A stretch of DNA of 64,000 nucleotides from ZC4RG30 sp035556135 (GTDB lineage: Bacteria; Pseudomonadota; Gammaproteobacteria; Steroidobacterales; Steroidobacteraceae): positions 1 through 64,000 of the forward strand of contig DATMFO010000004.1 of NCBI GenBank assembly GCA_035556135.1, given 5' to 3'. The position numbers and the translations under genes were made by a program. Position 1 is the first letter of the stretch. Each line of letters opens with the position of its first letter. A model generated the notes under the pieces. That model did not search any database. It saw only the letters and a program-made list of their open reading frames with translations, and had not been told where the DNA came from. This document shows positions 1-9,234 of this stretch, in pieces.

Positions 1-1537
<1,537 letters not shown>

Positions 1538-1553
1538 AAGTTTTTGAGCTTTC

Positions 1554-1567
1554 AAACAAAAAGAGCA
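1554..1567 (-). promoter_or_regulatory. boxA-like antitermination site next to 16S
   Basis: On the minus strand, TGCTCTTTTTGTTT lies just upstream of the 16S 5' end and resembles the rRNA boxA core TGCTCTTTAACA that binds NusB/NusE. A second boxA-like stretch, TGCTGTTTAAAAGTT, occurs further upstream at 1654-1668. Which one works cannot be told from sequence alone. Confidence 0.5.
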
Positions 1568-1653
1568 ATCAAAGGCCCATTGCTGGACTTTTGGTCACTC
1601 GGTCATCCAACACCAAAGTGCATGACACGAGTCCCCACACAAATTACTTGCCG

Positions 1654-1668
1654 AACTTTTAAACAGCA
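1654..1668 (-). promoter_or_regulatory. second boxA-like site in the rRNA leader
   Basis: TGCTGTTTAAAAGTT on the minus strand differs from the enterobacterial boxA (TGCTCTTTAACAATT) at three positions. It sits about 60 nt downstream of the expected P2 start site, where leader boxA elements are usually found. Confidence 0.5.
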
Positions 1669-1733
1669 CCGGGGTCGCCAGGACACCGGGGATTTGCCTC
1701 TTTCCGAATCTGGTCGGAGGCGAAGGGGCGGCA

Positions 1734-1761
1734 AGTATAGCGGCGTTCCGCCACTCGTCAA
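1734..1761 (-). promoter_or_regulatory. rRNA promoter P2
   Basis: Minus strand: -35 TTGACG (1756-1761), 16-bp spacer, -10 TATACT (1734-1739), followed by a GC-rich discriminator. The sub-optimal 16-bp spacing and GC-rich discriminator are typical of stringently controlled rRNA promoters. The predicted start near 1727 gives a leader of roughly 190 nt before 16S. Confidence 0.8.
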
Positions 1762-1835
1762 CCCTTGTTTTCCAATCCTTTTCGCGGGGCTTTCCGTGGC
1801 GCTTTTGCGCCGCAGTGAGCTTCGCGAGGGCGCGC

Positions 1836-1863
1836 AGTATAGACAAGGCAACTGCCGTGTCAA
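1836..1863 (-). promoter_or_regulatory. rRNA promoter P1
   Basis: Minus strand: -35 TTGACA (1858-1863), 16-bp spacer, -10 TATACT (1836-1841), with a GC-rich discriminator (GCGCGCCC). It lies about 100 bp upstream of P2 with the same geometry, giving the classical tandem P1/P2 layout. The A/T tract just upstream (1884-1893) could act as an UP element and is also the tail of the tyrS terminator. Confidence 0.85.
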
Positions 1864-1883
1864 CGACCTTTCAGGCCACCCTG

Positions 1884-1920
1884 AAAAAGATTTCCTGAGG
1901 CCCGATTCCGGGACCCCAGG
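1884..1920 (-). terminator. Rho-independent terminator of tyrS
   Basis: On the minus strand, about 60 nt after the tyrS stop, an inverted repeat of about 10 bp (arms at 1894-1904 and 1910-1920, two G-U pairs) is followed by AAATCTTTTT. It separates tyrS transcription from the rRNA promoters directly downstream. A second small perfect hairpin (7-bp arms, 1869-1875 and 1880-1886) lies between it and the P1 -35 box. Confidence 0.65.
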
Positions 1921-1982
1921 CACGCGGTCAGCGGGCCCCGTGAGGGGATGTGGAGCCTCCTGCGCGCCCTCTCAAGGGCCGT

Positions 1983-3224
1983 TCAGGCAGGAGGCGACAC
2001 CTGCACCCTGGCAAAACGCCGCGGGCCCAGCTGCAGCACGTATTCGGTGCCGGGAACGAGCCGCAGCTCACGGTCGGTGGTGCGATTGCCGTCCACCTTG
2101 ACCGCGCCCTCCTGGATCTTGCGGCTGGCCTCGGAATTGCTCGCCGCAAGCCCGGATTCCCGCAGCGCGGCAGCCAGGCGAAGGCCGGCCTGCTCGGGGC
2201 AGGAGAGGAATTGCAGCGGCAGGTCCGTGGGGAGCGATTTCTGCGAGAAACGTGCGATGAAATTCGCCTGTGCACGGCTGGCGGCTTCGGCATCGTGGAA
2301 ACGCGCGACGATCTCGGCGGCCAGCTCGAACTTCACGTCACGCGGATTGCGCCCCTCGGCCACGGCCTGCCGCAGCGCCGCGATGTCGGCCAGGGGACGG
2401 AAGGAAAGCAGCTCGAAATAACGCCACATCAGCTCATCGGAGATGGACATCAGCTTGCCGAACTGCGTGTCAGGGTCCTCGGCGATGCCGACGTAGTTGC
2501 CCAATGACTTGGACATCTTGTTCACGCCATCGAGGCCCTCGAGCAGCGGCATGGTGATCACGACCTGCGGCTCCTGGCCGTAGTGCTCCTGCAGCGCGCG
2601 GCCCACCAGCAGGTTGAACTTCTGGTCGGTGCCGCCAAGCTCCACGTCGGCCTTCAGCGCGACCGAGTCGTAGCCCTGCACCAGCGGATAGAGGAATTCA
2701 TGCAGTGCGATGGGCTGGTTGGCCTTGAAGCGCTTGCTGAAGTCGTCGCGCTCGATCATGCGCGCGACCGTATGTTTTGCGGCAATTTCGATCAAGCCGG
2801 CCGCGCCCATCGCCCCGAACCAGCGGGAATTGAAATCCACGCGCGTGTGCTGCGCATCGAGGATCTTGAACACCTGCTTCTCGTAGGTGTGGGCATTGGC
2901 CTTGATCTGTTCGGTGGTCAGTGGCGGGCGCGTGGCGTTGCGGCCGGTGGGGTCGCCGATCATCCCGGTGAAGTCACCGATGAGGAACACGACCTCGTGG
3001 CCGAACTGCTGGAACTGCCGCATCTTGTTCAGCAGCACAGTGTGGCCCAGATGCAGGTCCGGCGCGGTGGGATCGAAGCCGGCCTTGATCACCATTGGCT
3101 TGCCCCGGGACAGCTTGCGCACCAGATCGGCCTGGGTGAGCACCTCCTGGGTTCCGCGGGCGATTTCGGCGAGCTGGGCGGCGTGTGGGCCGGAGAGTTC
3201 CGGCGACTGGCTGTGGTCTGTCAT
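1983..3224 (-). CDS. tyrS: Tyrosyl-tRNA synthetase
   Basis: Cytosolic class I aminoacyl-tRNA synthetase that charges tRNA-Tyr with tyrosine. The protein is about 413 aa. The HIGH motif appears as HLGHT within PDLHLGHTVLL near residue 55, and the KMSKS loop as KMSKSLGNY near residue 240. The last ~60 residues form an S4-type RNA-binding domain (SRKIQEGAVKVDGN). The frame is open further upstream to 3308, but family alignment starts at MTDHSQSP, so the ATG at 3224 is preferred; no strong Shine-Dalgarno is seen. The gene stands alone, divergent from the M23 peptidase gene and upstream of the rRNA promoters. Confidence 0.95.
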   Translation of the reverse strand: MTDHSQSPELSGPHAAQLAEIARGTQEVLTQADLVRKLSRGKPMVIKAGFDPTAPDLHLGHTVLLNKMRQFQQFGHEVVFLIGDFTGMIGDPTGRNATRPPLTTEQIKANAHTYEKQVFKILDAQHTRVDFNSRWFGAMGAAGLIEIAAKHTVARMIERDDFSKRFKANQPIALHEFLYPLVQGYDSVALKADVELGGTDQKFNLLVGRALQEHYGQEPQVVITMPLLEGLDGVNKMSKSLGNYVGIAEDPDTQFGKLMSISDELMWRYFELLSFRPLADIAALRQAVAEGRNPRDVKFELAAEIVARFHDAEAASRAQANFIARFSQKSLPTDLPLQFLSCPEQAGLRLAAALRESGLAASNSEASRKIQEGAVKVDGNRTTDRELRLVPGTEYVLQLGPRRFARVQVSPPA

Positions 3225-3376
3225 GTGCGGCAAGAGGATAGCGGAAGCCCGGGCGGGCGTGCCGTGGCTCCCAGTTTGCGCACGGCACAGGGTTTTCCGG
3301 GTTGCCACCCGCGCGCCGCATCAGTTAGTTTCGCCCGCACAAATATTATGTAATTCACTGATCCGGTGGCCCTTTG

Positions 3377-4720
3377 GTGAACCAGAAACCCGACCGTTCC
3401 AAACCATCCGGCAGCATGGTGCCCCTCAAGGGGCTGCAGCTGCTCTGTGTGGCCGCCGTGGCAGGCCTGGGCGTGCACATCACCGCCAGCCTCTTCCACC
3501 ACGAGAAATCGGCCACGCAGGCCGCCGTGGGCGCGTTCGAGCGGGCGGCGCTGGAGATGGCCACGACCCAGTCCGCGGCCGAGGCCGCGCTGGCGGGGCT
3601 GTCCGAGATCACGGTAGTGGTGAAGCCCAAAGACACGCTGGATGCGATCTTCCGCCGCCTGGAATTCTCGCTGACCGACCTGGCCCTCATCCGCAGCCTG
3701 GATGGCGCGCGCGCACAGCTGGACCGCCTGCGGCCCGGCGATGAACTCACCCTGGCCACGCGGGACGGCCAGCTGGTCGCCCTGATGCGGCCGCTGTCGA
3801 TCAGCCAGACGCTGCGGGTGCAGCGCGACGCGGATGCGGGATTTGTCGCCAGCGTCGAGGAGCTGCCGGTGGACCGGCAGCAGCGCGCCGCCGGCGGAGT
3901 GATCGAAGGCAAGACCTCCTCGCTGTTCCTGGCAGGCGGGGCCGCCGGGGTGAGCGATGCCACCATCATGGAGATGGCCGACATCTTCCGCTTCGACGTG
4001 GACTTCGCGCTCGACCTGCGCGAGGGCGATGCCTTCAAGGTGGTCTACGAGCAGCTTTCACGCGACGGCAAGGTGCTGAAGGACGGCGGCATCCTGGCTG
4101 CGGAATTCGTCAATGACGGCCAGCGCTACCGCGCCGTGCGCTATGCGCGGCCGGATGGCACCTCCGACTACTACACGCCCGAGGGCGTGAGCCTGCGCAA
4201 GGCGTTCCTGAAGACGCCGGTGCAGTTCTCGCGCATCAGCTCGGTGTTCAATCCGCGGCGCCGGCACCCGGTGCTGAACACCATCCGCGCGCACAAGGGC
4301 GTGGACTATGCGGCGCCCACGGGCACGAAGGTATATGCCGCCGGCGCTGGCCGCGTGCAGTTCCGCGGGGTGAAGGGCGGCTTCGGCAACGTGGTGGAGA
4401 TCGCGCACACCGGCAAGGTGGTGACGCGCTACGGCCACCTCTCCAAGTTCGCCGCGGGCCTCGCCAACGGCCAGAAAGTGGAACAGGGGCAGCTGATCGG
4501 CTACGTGGGCAGCACCGGCCTTGCCACCGGCCCGCACCTGCACTTCGAATTCATCAAGGGTGGCCAGCACGTGGATCCGCAGAAGGAGATCCGCCGCGGT
4601 GAGCCCGGGCCGCCGGTGCCCGCTGCGGAGCGCGAGCAGTTCGCCGCGCAGATCGCGCCGCTGCTGGCGCGCCTGGATGGCGCGCCGACCGAGGCACCCG
4701 CCGCCTACGTCGCGCGCTGA
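3377..4720 (+). CDS. M23-family murein DD-endopeptidase (OapA/MepM-like)
   Basis: Periplasmic, membrane-anchored cell-wall hydrolase expected to cut peptide cross-links in peptidoglycan. An N-terminal signal anchor (LQLLCVAAVAGLGVHI) is followed by a LysM/OapA-like region (VVVKPKDTLDAIFRRL) and a C-terminal LytM domain. The zinc ligands are visible as HKGVDYAAPTGT, YGHLSKF and GPHLHFEF. The start is uncertain: GTG at 3377 has GGTGG upstream; ATG at 3416 would remove 13 residues and keep the anchor. Divergence from tyrS and a position next to tyrS are common in Gammaproteobacteria. C-terminal low-complexity residues follow the catalytic domain. Confidence 0.9.
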   Translation: MNQKPDRSKPSGSMVPLKGLQLLCVAAVAGLGVHITASLFHHEKSATQAAVGAFERAALEMATTQSAAEAALAGLSEITVVVKPKDTLDAIFRRLEFSLTDLALIRSLDGARAQLDRLRPGDELTLATRDGQLVALMRPLSISQTLRVQRDADAGFVASVEELPVDRQQRAAGGVIEGKTSSLFLAGGAAGVSDATIMEMADIFRFDVDFALDLREGDAFKVVYEQLSRDGKVLKDGGILAAEFVNDGQRYRAVRYARPDGTSDYYTPEGVSLRKAFLKTPVQFSRISSVFNPRRRHPVLNTIRAHKGVDYAAPTGTKVYAAGAGRVQFRGVKGGFGNVVEIAHTGKVVTRYGHLSKFAAGLANGQKVEQGQLIGYVGSTGLATGPHLHFEFIKGGQHVDPQKEIRRGEPGPPVPAAEREQFAAQIAPLLARLDGAPTEAPAAYVAR

Positions 4721-4751
4721 ACGAACTTCGTACCGGGGACGGCGCCGCGGA

Positions 4752-5087
4752 TCAGGCGGCGAAAGAAGAACCGCAGCCGCAGGTGGTATGGGCGTTGGGA
4801 TTGCGGATCACGAACTGCGCGCCCTCGAGCCCCTCGCGGTAATCGATCTCGGCGCCGCTCAGGTACTGGAAGCTCATGGGGTCGACGAGCAGCTTCACGC
4901 CCAGCTTCTCGACCAGGGTGTCGCCTTCCTGCACGGCCTCGTCGAACTCGAAGCCATATTGCATGCCAGAACAGCCGCCGCCCTGCACGTAGACGCGCAG
5001 CATCAGCGCCGGGTTGCCCTCGTCGCGGATCAGCTCGGCGACCTTGCCGGCCGCCGCATCGGTGAACTGGATGACTTCTTCGCTCAT
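4752..5087 (-). CDS. erpA: A-type iron-sulfur carrier ErpA
   Basis: Cytosolic carrier that passes Fe-S clusters to apo-enzymes, such as those of isoprenoid synthesis. The 111-aa length fits the family. The three conserved cysteines are present: one in GGGCSGMQYGF and two in the C-terminal CGCGSSF motif. It is the last gene of a minus-strand chain and overlaps the upstream bactofilin gene by 4 bp (ATGA), so the two are probably translationally coupled. Confidence 0.95.
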   Translation of the reverse strand: MSEEVIQFTDAAAGKVAELIRDEGNPALMLRVYVQGGGCSGMQYGFEFDEAVQEGDTLVEKLGVKLLVDPMSFQYLSGAEIDYREGLEGAQFVIRNPNAHTTCGCGSSFAA

Positions 5088-5443
5088 AACTTCAGCAGTT
5101 TACCCTTGATGGTGGCCCCGGCGGCCATTTCAAGCGTGCCGTAGTGCAGGTTGCCCTCCACCGTGGCCCGGGGGCCCAGCACCACCTTGCGGGGAGCCCG
5201 GATATCGCCCTTCACGGTGCCGTAGAGCTCCACCAGCTGGGCCTCGCAGGAGCCCTCCACTACCCCGCTCTCGCCAATGACCAGGCGCGAGGCGCCCTCG
5301 CCGGGGCGCACATTGCCGGTGACGGAGCCGTCCAGGTGCAGGCCGCCCGCGAACTGCAGGTCGCCCTGGATGCGCGTGGTGGCCCCGAGCAGCGAATCGA
5401 TGGCGGGTGCGGCCGCCTTGCCCTTGCCAAACATTGCGCTCAA
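5084..5443 (-). CDS. Bactofilin (polymer-forming cytoskeletal protein)
   Basis: Small cytoskeletal scaffold of 119 aa. The core is a right-handed beta-helix with regularly spaced hydrophobics (TRIQGDLQFAGGLHLDGSVTGNV onward), flanked by short polar ends, as in BacA/BacM. Bactofilins polymerise without nucleotide and organise cell-wall or pilus machinery. The N-terminal MFGKG segment resembles the short membrane-targeting motif of the family. It overlaps both neighbours by 4 bp. A link to the nearby M23 peptidase is plausible, as bactofilins often work with M23 enzymes, but this is inference. Confidence 0.9.
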   Translation of the reverse strand: MSAMFGKGKAAAPAIDSLLGATTRIQGDLQFAGGLHLDGSVTGNVRPGEGASRLVIGESGVVEGSCEAQLVELYGTVKGDIRAPRKVVLGPRATVEGNLHYGTLEMAAGATIKGKLLKL

Positions 5444-6162
5444 TTCTCCTCGGCCCAGGGGAAGGTTTCACGCACCGGGTTCACGCCTTTGCGCGACGGG
5501 ATGAGCTCCACCACGGTGCGGGCCGGGGTGAATCGCGGCGGCAGCCGCACGTTCTGCTCCACCTCCTCCAGGTAGCGGAAGTCGAAGGTGAGCTCGCCGG
5601 CGGCAACATCTGCTGCCTGTGCCAGGTCGAGGCTGGCAGGGGACGAACCGGGCGCACCCTCAATGGTGATGCGCAGCTTGCCGCTGATGTTGCCGTCACG
5701 GTTGATGGGGCGCCCCAGCACCAGCCGCATGCGATACACGCCCGCCTCGGCCGTGCGGGTGACGCGGAACTGCTGCACCTTCACCGCATCGACCTGGGGG
5801 CTGTCGCCCACCACGCCGCGATAGAAACCCAGCTCGCTTTCCAGCCGCTGCACGTCCGCGCGCAGCGCGCTGATGGTGCGAGCCAGCTCGTTGCGCTCGC
5901 TGATCTGCCCCACGCGATCACTCTCGCGCTGGGCCAGGGCGACGCGCACCGTGCGCAGCTCGTCCTCCAGGTAGCTGACCCGCTCGCGCAGGGTCACGCG
6001 GTCGGGCGTGATGCCACCTGGCAGCCCGAGATTGCCACGGCCCCATTCGAATGCGCCCCATACCAGCAACACCACGGGTATCAGGCCCAGCAGCAGCCAG
6101 CGACGCAGGTTGGTCTCGTGGCGCACCACCACGCGCGGGATCTTCACCGTCGGATTGTTCAT
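5440..6162 (-). CDS. DUF6776-like membrane-anchored coiled-coil protein
   Basis: A 240-aa protein of unknown function. One N-terminal membrane segment (LLLGLIPVVLLVWGAF, residues ~22-38) is followed by a coiled coil (~55-105, SYLEDELRTVRVALAQ) and a beta-rich C-terminal domain. A type II topology is likely, with most of the protein in the periplasm. The ATG at 6162 is chosen because it gives a 4-bp overlap with rppH. Its place between rppH and bactofilin suggests a role in envelope organisation, but no biochemical function can be assigned. Confidence 0.75.
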   Translation of the reverse strand: MNNPTVKIPRVVVRHETNLRRWLLLGLIPVVLLVWGAFEWGRGNLGLPGGITPDRVTLRERVSYLEDELRTVRVALAQRESDRVGQISERNELARTISALRADVQRLESELGFYRGVVGDSPQVDAVKVQQFRVTRTAEAGVYRMRLVLGRPINRDGNISGKLRITIEGAPGSSPASLDLAQAADVAAGELTFDFRYLEEVEQNVRLPPRFTPARTVVELIPSRKGVNPVRETFPWAEEN

Positions 6163-6755
6163 TCCGCTGCTGCGCCACTGCCCCCGCGGGCGGCGCCGTT
6201 CTCCTTGCGCGCGGAAGATGCCGCAGGCTGGCGCGCCTGCCGGGCCCACCAGGAGGGATAAGGCGGCAGGCCGTCCGGCCGGGCCAGCGGGGCCAGTTCA
6301 TGCAACGCCCGCACATAGACCGGGCGCTTGAAGTAGATGACTTCCTTCACTGGCTGCCAGTAATCCACCCAGCGCCAGCGGTCGAATTCCGGTTCGGTAG
6401 TGGCATCGAGGCGGATGGCGGATTCGGCGGCGGACAATCGCAGCAGGAACCAGCGCTGCTTCTGGCCGATGCACAACGGCTTCTGCCCGCGACGCTGGTA
6501 ACGCGTGGGCAGGCGGTAGCGCAGCCAGCGAGTGGTGGCGCCCAGCAGCTCCACCTGCGCCGGCACCAGGCCGATCTCCTCATGCAATTCGCGGAACAGG
6601 GACTCTTCGGCGGACTCGCCCTTGCGCATGCCCCCCTGCGGGAACTGCCATCCCTTGCCGCCGGTGCGCCGGCCGAGGAACAGGTTGCCGTCCTCGCCCA
6701 TCAGCACGATGCCCACATTGGCACGGAAACCGTCGCGATCGATCAGGTCCGTCAT
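6159..6755 (-). CDS. rppH: RNA pyrophosphohydrolase RppH
   Basis: Nudix hydrolase that removes pyrophosphate from mRNA 5' ends and so triggers RNase E decay. The complete Nudix box is visible (GGMRKGE then RELHEEIGL, residues ~39-61). The start MTDLIDRDGFRANVGIVL matches the family N-terminus, so the ATG at 6755 is used instead of the upstream one. Family length is about 160-180 aa; this one is 198 aa with an unrelated basic/Ala-rich tail. It begins 62 bp after tyrA and probably belongs to the same transcript. Confidence 0.93.
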   Translation of the reverse strand: MTDLIDRDGFRANVGIVLMGEDGNLFLGRRTGGKGWQFPQGGMRKGESAEESLFRELHEEIGLVPAQVELLGATTRWLRYRLPTRYQRRGQKPLCIGQKQRWFLLRLSAAESAIRLDATTEPEFDRWRWVDYWQPVKEVIYFKRPVYVRALHELAPLARPDGLPPYPSWWARQARQPAASSARKENGAARGGSGAAAE

Positions 6756-6817
6756 GATCGTCAACTTGTAACCGGGTTGCGGGGTTCGTGGCAAGGCGAC
6801 CCCGCGGCGCGACAGCC

Positions 6818-7942
6818 TCAGGCCCGCTGGCGGGCCTGCATGCGGCGGCCCTTCAGATAGGCCTGCCCCTGCTCCATCAGGCGGCGGAACGCCGCGCGGT
6901 CGCGCTGCTGCACGGTCTGGCGCAGCTGGTCCACCGCGGCGGCCAGCGCCTGCAGTGATTCACCGCCGTAATCGTTGAGCGCCTGGATGTCGTAGTAGAG
7001 CTCCGGATTTTCGTCCGCGACACCGCCGGCCACCTCGATCTGTGCATCGAAGGTGGTGCTGGACATGCGCTCGAGCTTCGGTGCGGCTTCGCCGCTGCCG
7101 GCCAGTGCCGTGAAGAAGGCGATGTTCAGTGCATGCGAGAGGCCGAGCACATAAGCCACGAGCCGGTCGTGCTCTTCGAGTTCCATCACCACCTGTTCGG
7201 CCATCGTGGGCTGGAACAGCGCGCGGGCGGCGGCCAGCGCCTCGCTGTTGCCAAGGTCGATGAAGACCACATGGCGCCCGCAGAGCGTGTCGACGCCGGG
7301 GCCGAACATGGGGTGCAGCGAGGTGACCTTCACGCCCGCGTGCTGCAGCGCCGACAGACCCTGCCTGAGAGGCGACTTCAGCGAGCCGAGGTCAAACACC
7401 ACGCCCCCCGGCGCACGCGCCGCCAGCTCTTCGAGCACGGCGCCACTGGCTCCCAGGGGCGTGGCCACCACGATGTAGTCGAACACATTGAGGTCGGGCA
7501 GCTCGCGCCAGTCGGCCACATGCCCGATGCCCTCGGGTGCGCCGGCCGGATCGGCCACCAGCACGGAGAAACCCTGCGAAGCCAGGAAGCCCACGAACCA
7601 GCCGCCCATCTGGCCGGCGCCGCCGATCACCAGCGCGTGGCGACCGCCGCCGGCACCGCGGGTGGCAACGCTGACCTGCTCCTGGGTGGTGAGCGAGGAA
7701 TGGATCAGCAGGCGCAGCAACTTCTCGGCCACGTCGGGCGAGAGGCCATGCTCCACGGCGCGGCGGCGCGCACCCATGATCACCTCGCGCTCGCGCTCGT
7801 AGTCGCGGGTGGGGTAACCCGTGGCGCGCTTGGCAGCGGCAACTTCGCGGGCAATGGCCTGCCGCCGGCCGACCAGCGCGACGATCTCGCCGTCGAGCTG
7901 GTCAAGCTGTTGACGCAGTTGCTCCAGGGAAGTGGTGGCCAT
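6818..7942 (-). CDS. tyrA: Bifunctional chorismate mutase / prephenate dehydrogenase
   Basis: T-protein of tyrosine biosynthesis: chorismate to prephenate, then NAD-dependent oxidative decarboxylation to 4-hydroxyphenylpyruvate. Residues 1-90 form an AroQ helical chorismate mutase (LRQQLDQLDGEIVALVGRR). From ~100 a Rossmann domain begins with VIGGAGQMGGWF, followed by the TyrA dimerisation domain (TSLHPMFGP motif ~190). The length of 374 aa matches E. coli TyrA. The gene is divergent from pdxH with only 30 bp between starts. Confidence 0.95.
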   Translation of the reverse strand: MATTSLEQLRQQLDQLDGEIVALVGRRQAIAREVAAAKRATGYPTRDYEREREVIMGARRRAVEHGLSPDVAEKLLRLLIHSSLTTQEQVSVATRGAGGGRHALVIGGAGQMGGWFVGFLASQGFSVLVADPAGAPEGIGHVADWRELPDLNVFDYIVVATPLGASGAVLEELAARAPGGVVFDLGSLKSPLRQGLSALQHAGVKVTSLHPMFGPGVDTLCGRHVVFIDLGNSEALAAARALFQPTMAEQVVMELEEHDRLVAYVLGLSHALNIAFFTALAGSGEAAPKLERMSSTTFDAQIEVAGGVADENPELYYDIQALNDYGGESLQALAAAVDQLRQTVQQRDRAAFRRLMEQGQAYLKGRRMQARQRA

Positions 7943-7972
7943 CGCAAACCGTTATGCGGCTAAACTCGCTCA

Positions 7973-8617
7973 ATGTTACCCGATCAGACGCTGCCCGATC
8001 CGCTGCCGGCCGAGCCGATGGCGCTGCTGTCGGAATGGTTCAGGGATGCCATGCAGCGCAGGGACCAGCCCAACCCCGATGCGATGGTGCTGGCCACGGT
8101 CGAGGGCAGCCGGCCTTCCGCCCGCGTGGTCCTCTGCAAGCAGATCGACGCGGACACCGGCTCGCTGCGTTTTGTCACCAACTACGACTCGCGCAAGGGG
8201 CGCGAACTGGCCGCCAATCCCCATGCCGCGCTGGTGTTCTTCTGGGACCACCTGCGCCGGCAGGTGCGCCTCGAAGGCACCGTCATCCGGGCCTCCGCCG
8301 CCGACAGCGACAGCTACTTCGCGACGCGGGCGCGTGACAGCCAGATCGGCGCGCATGCCAGCCAGCAGAGTGCGCCCATCGATTCGATGGCTTCGCTGCG
8401 CGAGCGCGCCGAGGTCGTGCGCCAGCGGTACCAGGGGGCGACCGTGCCGCGCCCGGAGAACTGGGGCAGCTTCATCTTCCGCGCCGAATCCGTCGAGCTC
8501 TGGGTGGCCGGGGACTCGCGGCTGCACGAGCGGGCTCGCTGGAGCAGGGAACTATCCTCCGCCCGCGGCACCCTACCCCTGGCTGGACCCTGGACTGTGA
8601 CGAGGTTGCAACCTTGA
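7973..8617 (+). CDS. pdxH: Pyridoxamine/pyridoxine 5'-phosphate oxidase
   Basis: FMN-dependent oxidase that makes pyridoxal 5'-phosphate, the cofactor used by BioA encoded further along. The 214-aa protein shows the PdxH signatures PSARVVLCKQID, TNYDSRKGRELAANPHAALVFFW and, near the C-terminus, PENWGSFIF and the substrate-binding R-H region (HERARW). The usual C-terminal RLxP is seen as TRLQP. The stop overlaps the TTG start of the next gene (TTGA). Confidence 0.95.
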   Translation: MLPDQTLPDPLPAEPMALLSEWFRDAMQRRDQPNPDAMVLATVEGSRPSARVVLCKQIDADTGSLRFVTNYDSRKGRELAANPHAALVFFWDHLRRQVRLEGTVIRASAADSDSYFATRARDSQIGAHASQQSAPIDSMASLRERAEVVRQRYQGATVPRPENWGSFIFRAESVELWVAGDSRLHERARWSRELSSARGTLPLAGPWTVTRLQP

Positions 8618-9234
8618 AAGACCGCCTTCTGATCACCGGCCCGCGGGTGGCCGTGTGCTACCTGATCGCCTTCTGGTCCGGCTTTTTCGTGATGGGCGTG
8701 GAGCTGCTGGGCGGGCGCATCCTGGCGCCGAACTTCGGCAGCAGCATCTATGTGTGGGGCGCCATCATCACGGTGTTCATGCTGGCGCTGTCGCTGGGTT
8801 ACCTGGCTGGCGGACGCTGGTCGCAGCACAACCCCAGCCTTGCAAGGCTCGGCCTGCTGCTGGGCGCGGCGGCAGTGACCGCGCTGCCGGTGCTGGCGCT
8901 GTCCGGCGCGGTGATGGAAGAGCTGGCCTTCGCGGTGCCGGATGTGCGTTTCGGATCCATGGCCGGTGCGGCGGCATTGTTCTTCATCCCCACCTTCTTC
9001 TCGGGCATGGTCTCGCCGTATTGCGTGCGCCTGCTGGTGGACCAGAGCGAGACCTCCGGGCGCCGCGCCGGGCAGCTTTATTTCGTCTCGACCTTCGGCA
9101 GCGCCGGCGGCACCATCATGACCTCGTTCTACCTCGTGAAGTGGTTCGAGGTGAACACCATCCTCATCGGTCTGATCTCGATTTCCGCGGTGCTGTCCGT
9201 GCTCGCGGCCCTGTCCAGGAGTGAACGCAAATGA
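8614..9234 (+). CDS. Integral membrane half of a split spermidine-synthase-like protein
   Basis: A 206-aa membrane protein with about six hydrophobic segments. The conserved patches MGVELLGGRILAPNFGSS and WGAIITVFMLALSLGYLAGG are those of the membrane domain that in many bacteria is fused to a spermidine-synthase-like methyltransferase domain. Here it ends where the soluble domain would begin, and the next gene supplies that domain. Translation starts at TTG (8614), overlapping the pdxH stop, and its own stop overlaps the next gene's ATG by 4 bp. Function is unknown; an aminopropyl- or methyl-transfer complex at the membrane is inference. Confidence 0.8.
   Translation: MKDRLLITGPRVAVCYLIAFWSGFFVMGVELLGGRILAPNFGSSIYVWGAIITVFMLALSLGYLAGGRWSQHNPSLARLGLLLGAAAVTALPVLALSGAVMEELAFAVPDVRFGSMAGAAALFFIPTFFSGMVSPYCVRLLVDQSETSGRRAGQLYFVSTFGSAGGTIMTSFYLVKWFEVNTILIGLISISAVLSVLAALSRSERK

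Noticed and set aside
1869..1886. Perfect 7-bp hairpin (TTTCAGG/CCTGAAA) as the main tyrS terminator
   Set aside because: It is not followed by a T-run on either strand and sits directly against the P1 -35 box; the longer stem just upstream with its T-tract is the better terminator.
2583..3353. Long plus-strand frame antisense to tyrS
   Set aside because: No codon-usage or domain support, and tyrS is unambiguous on the other strand.
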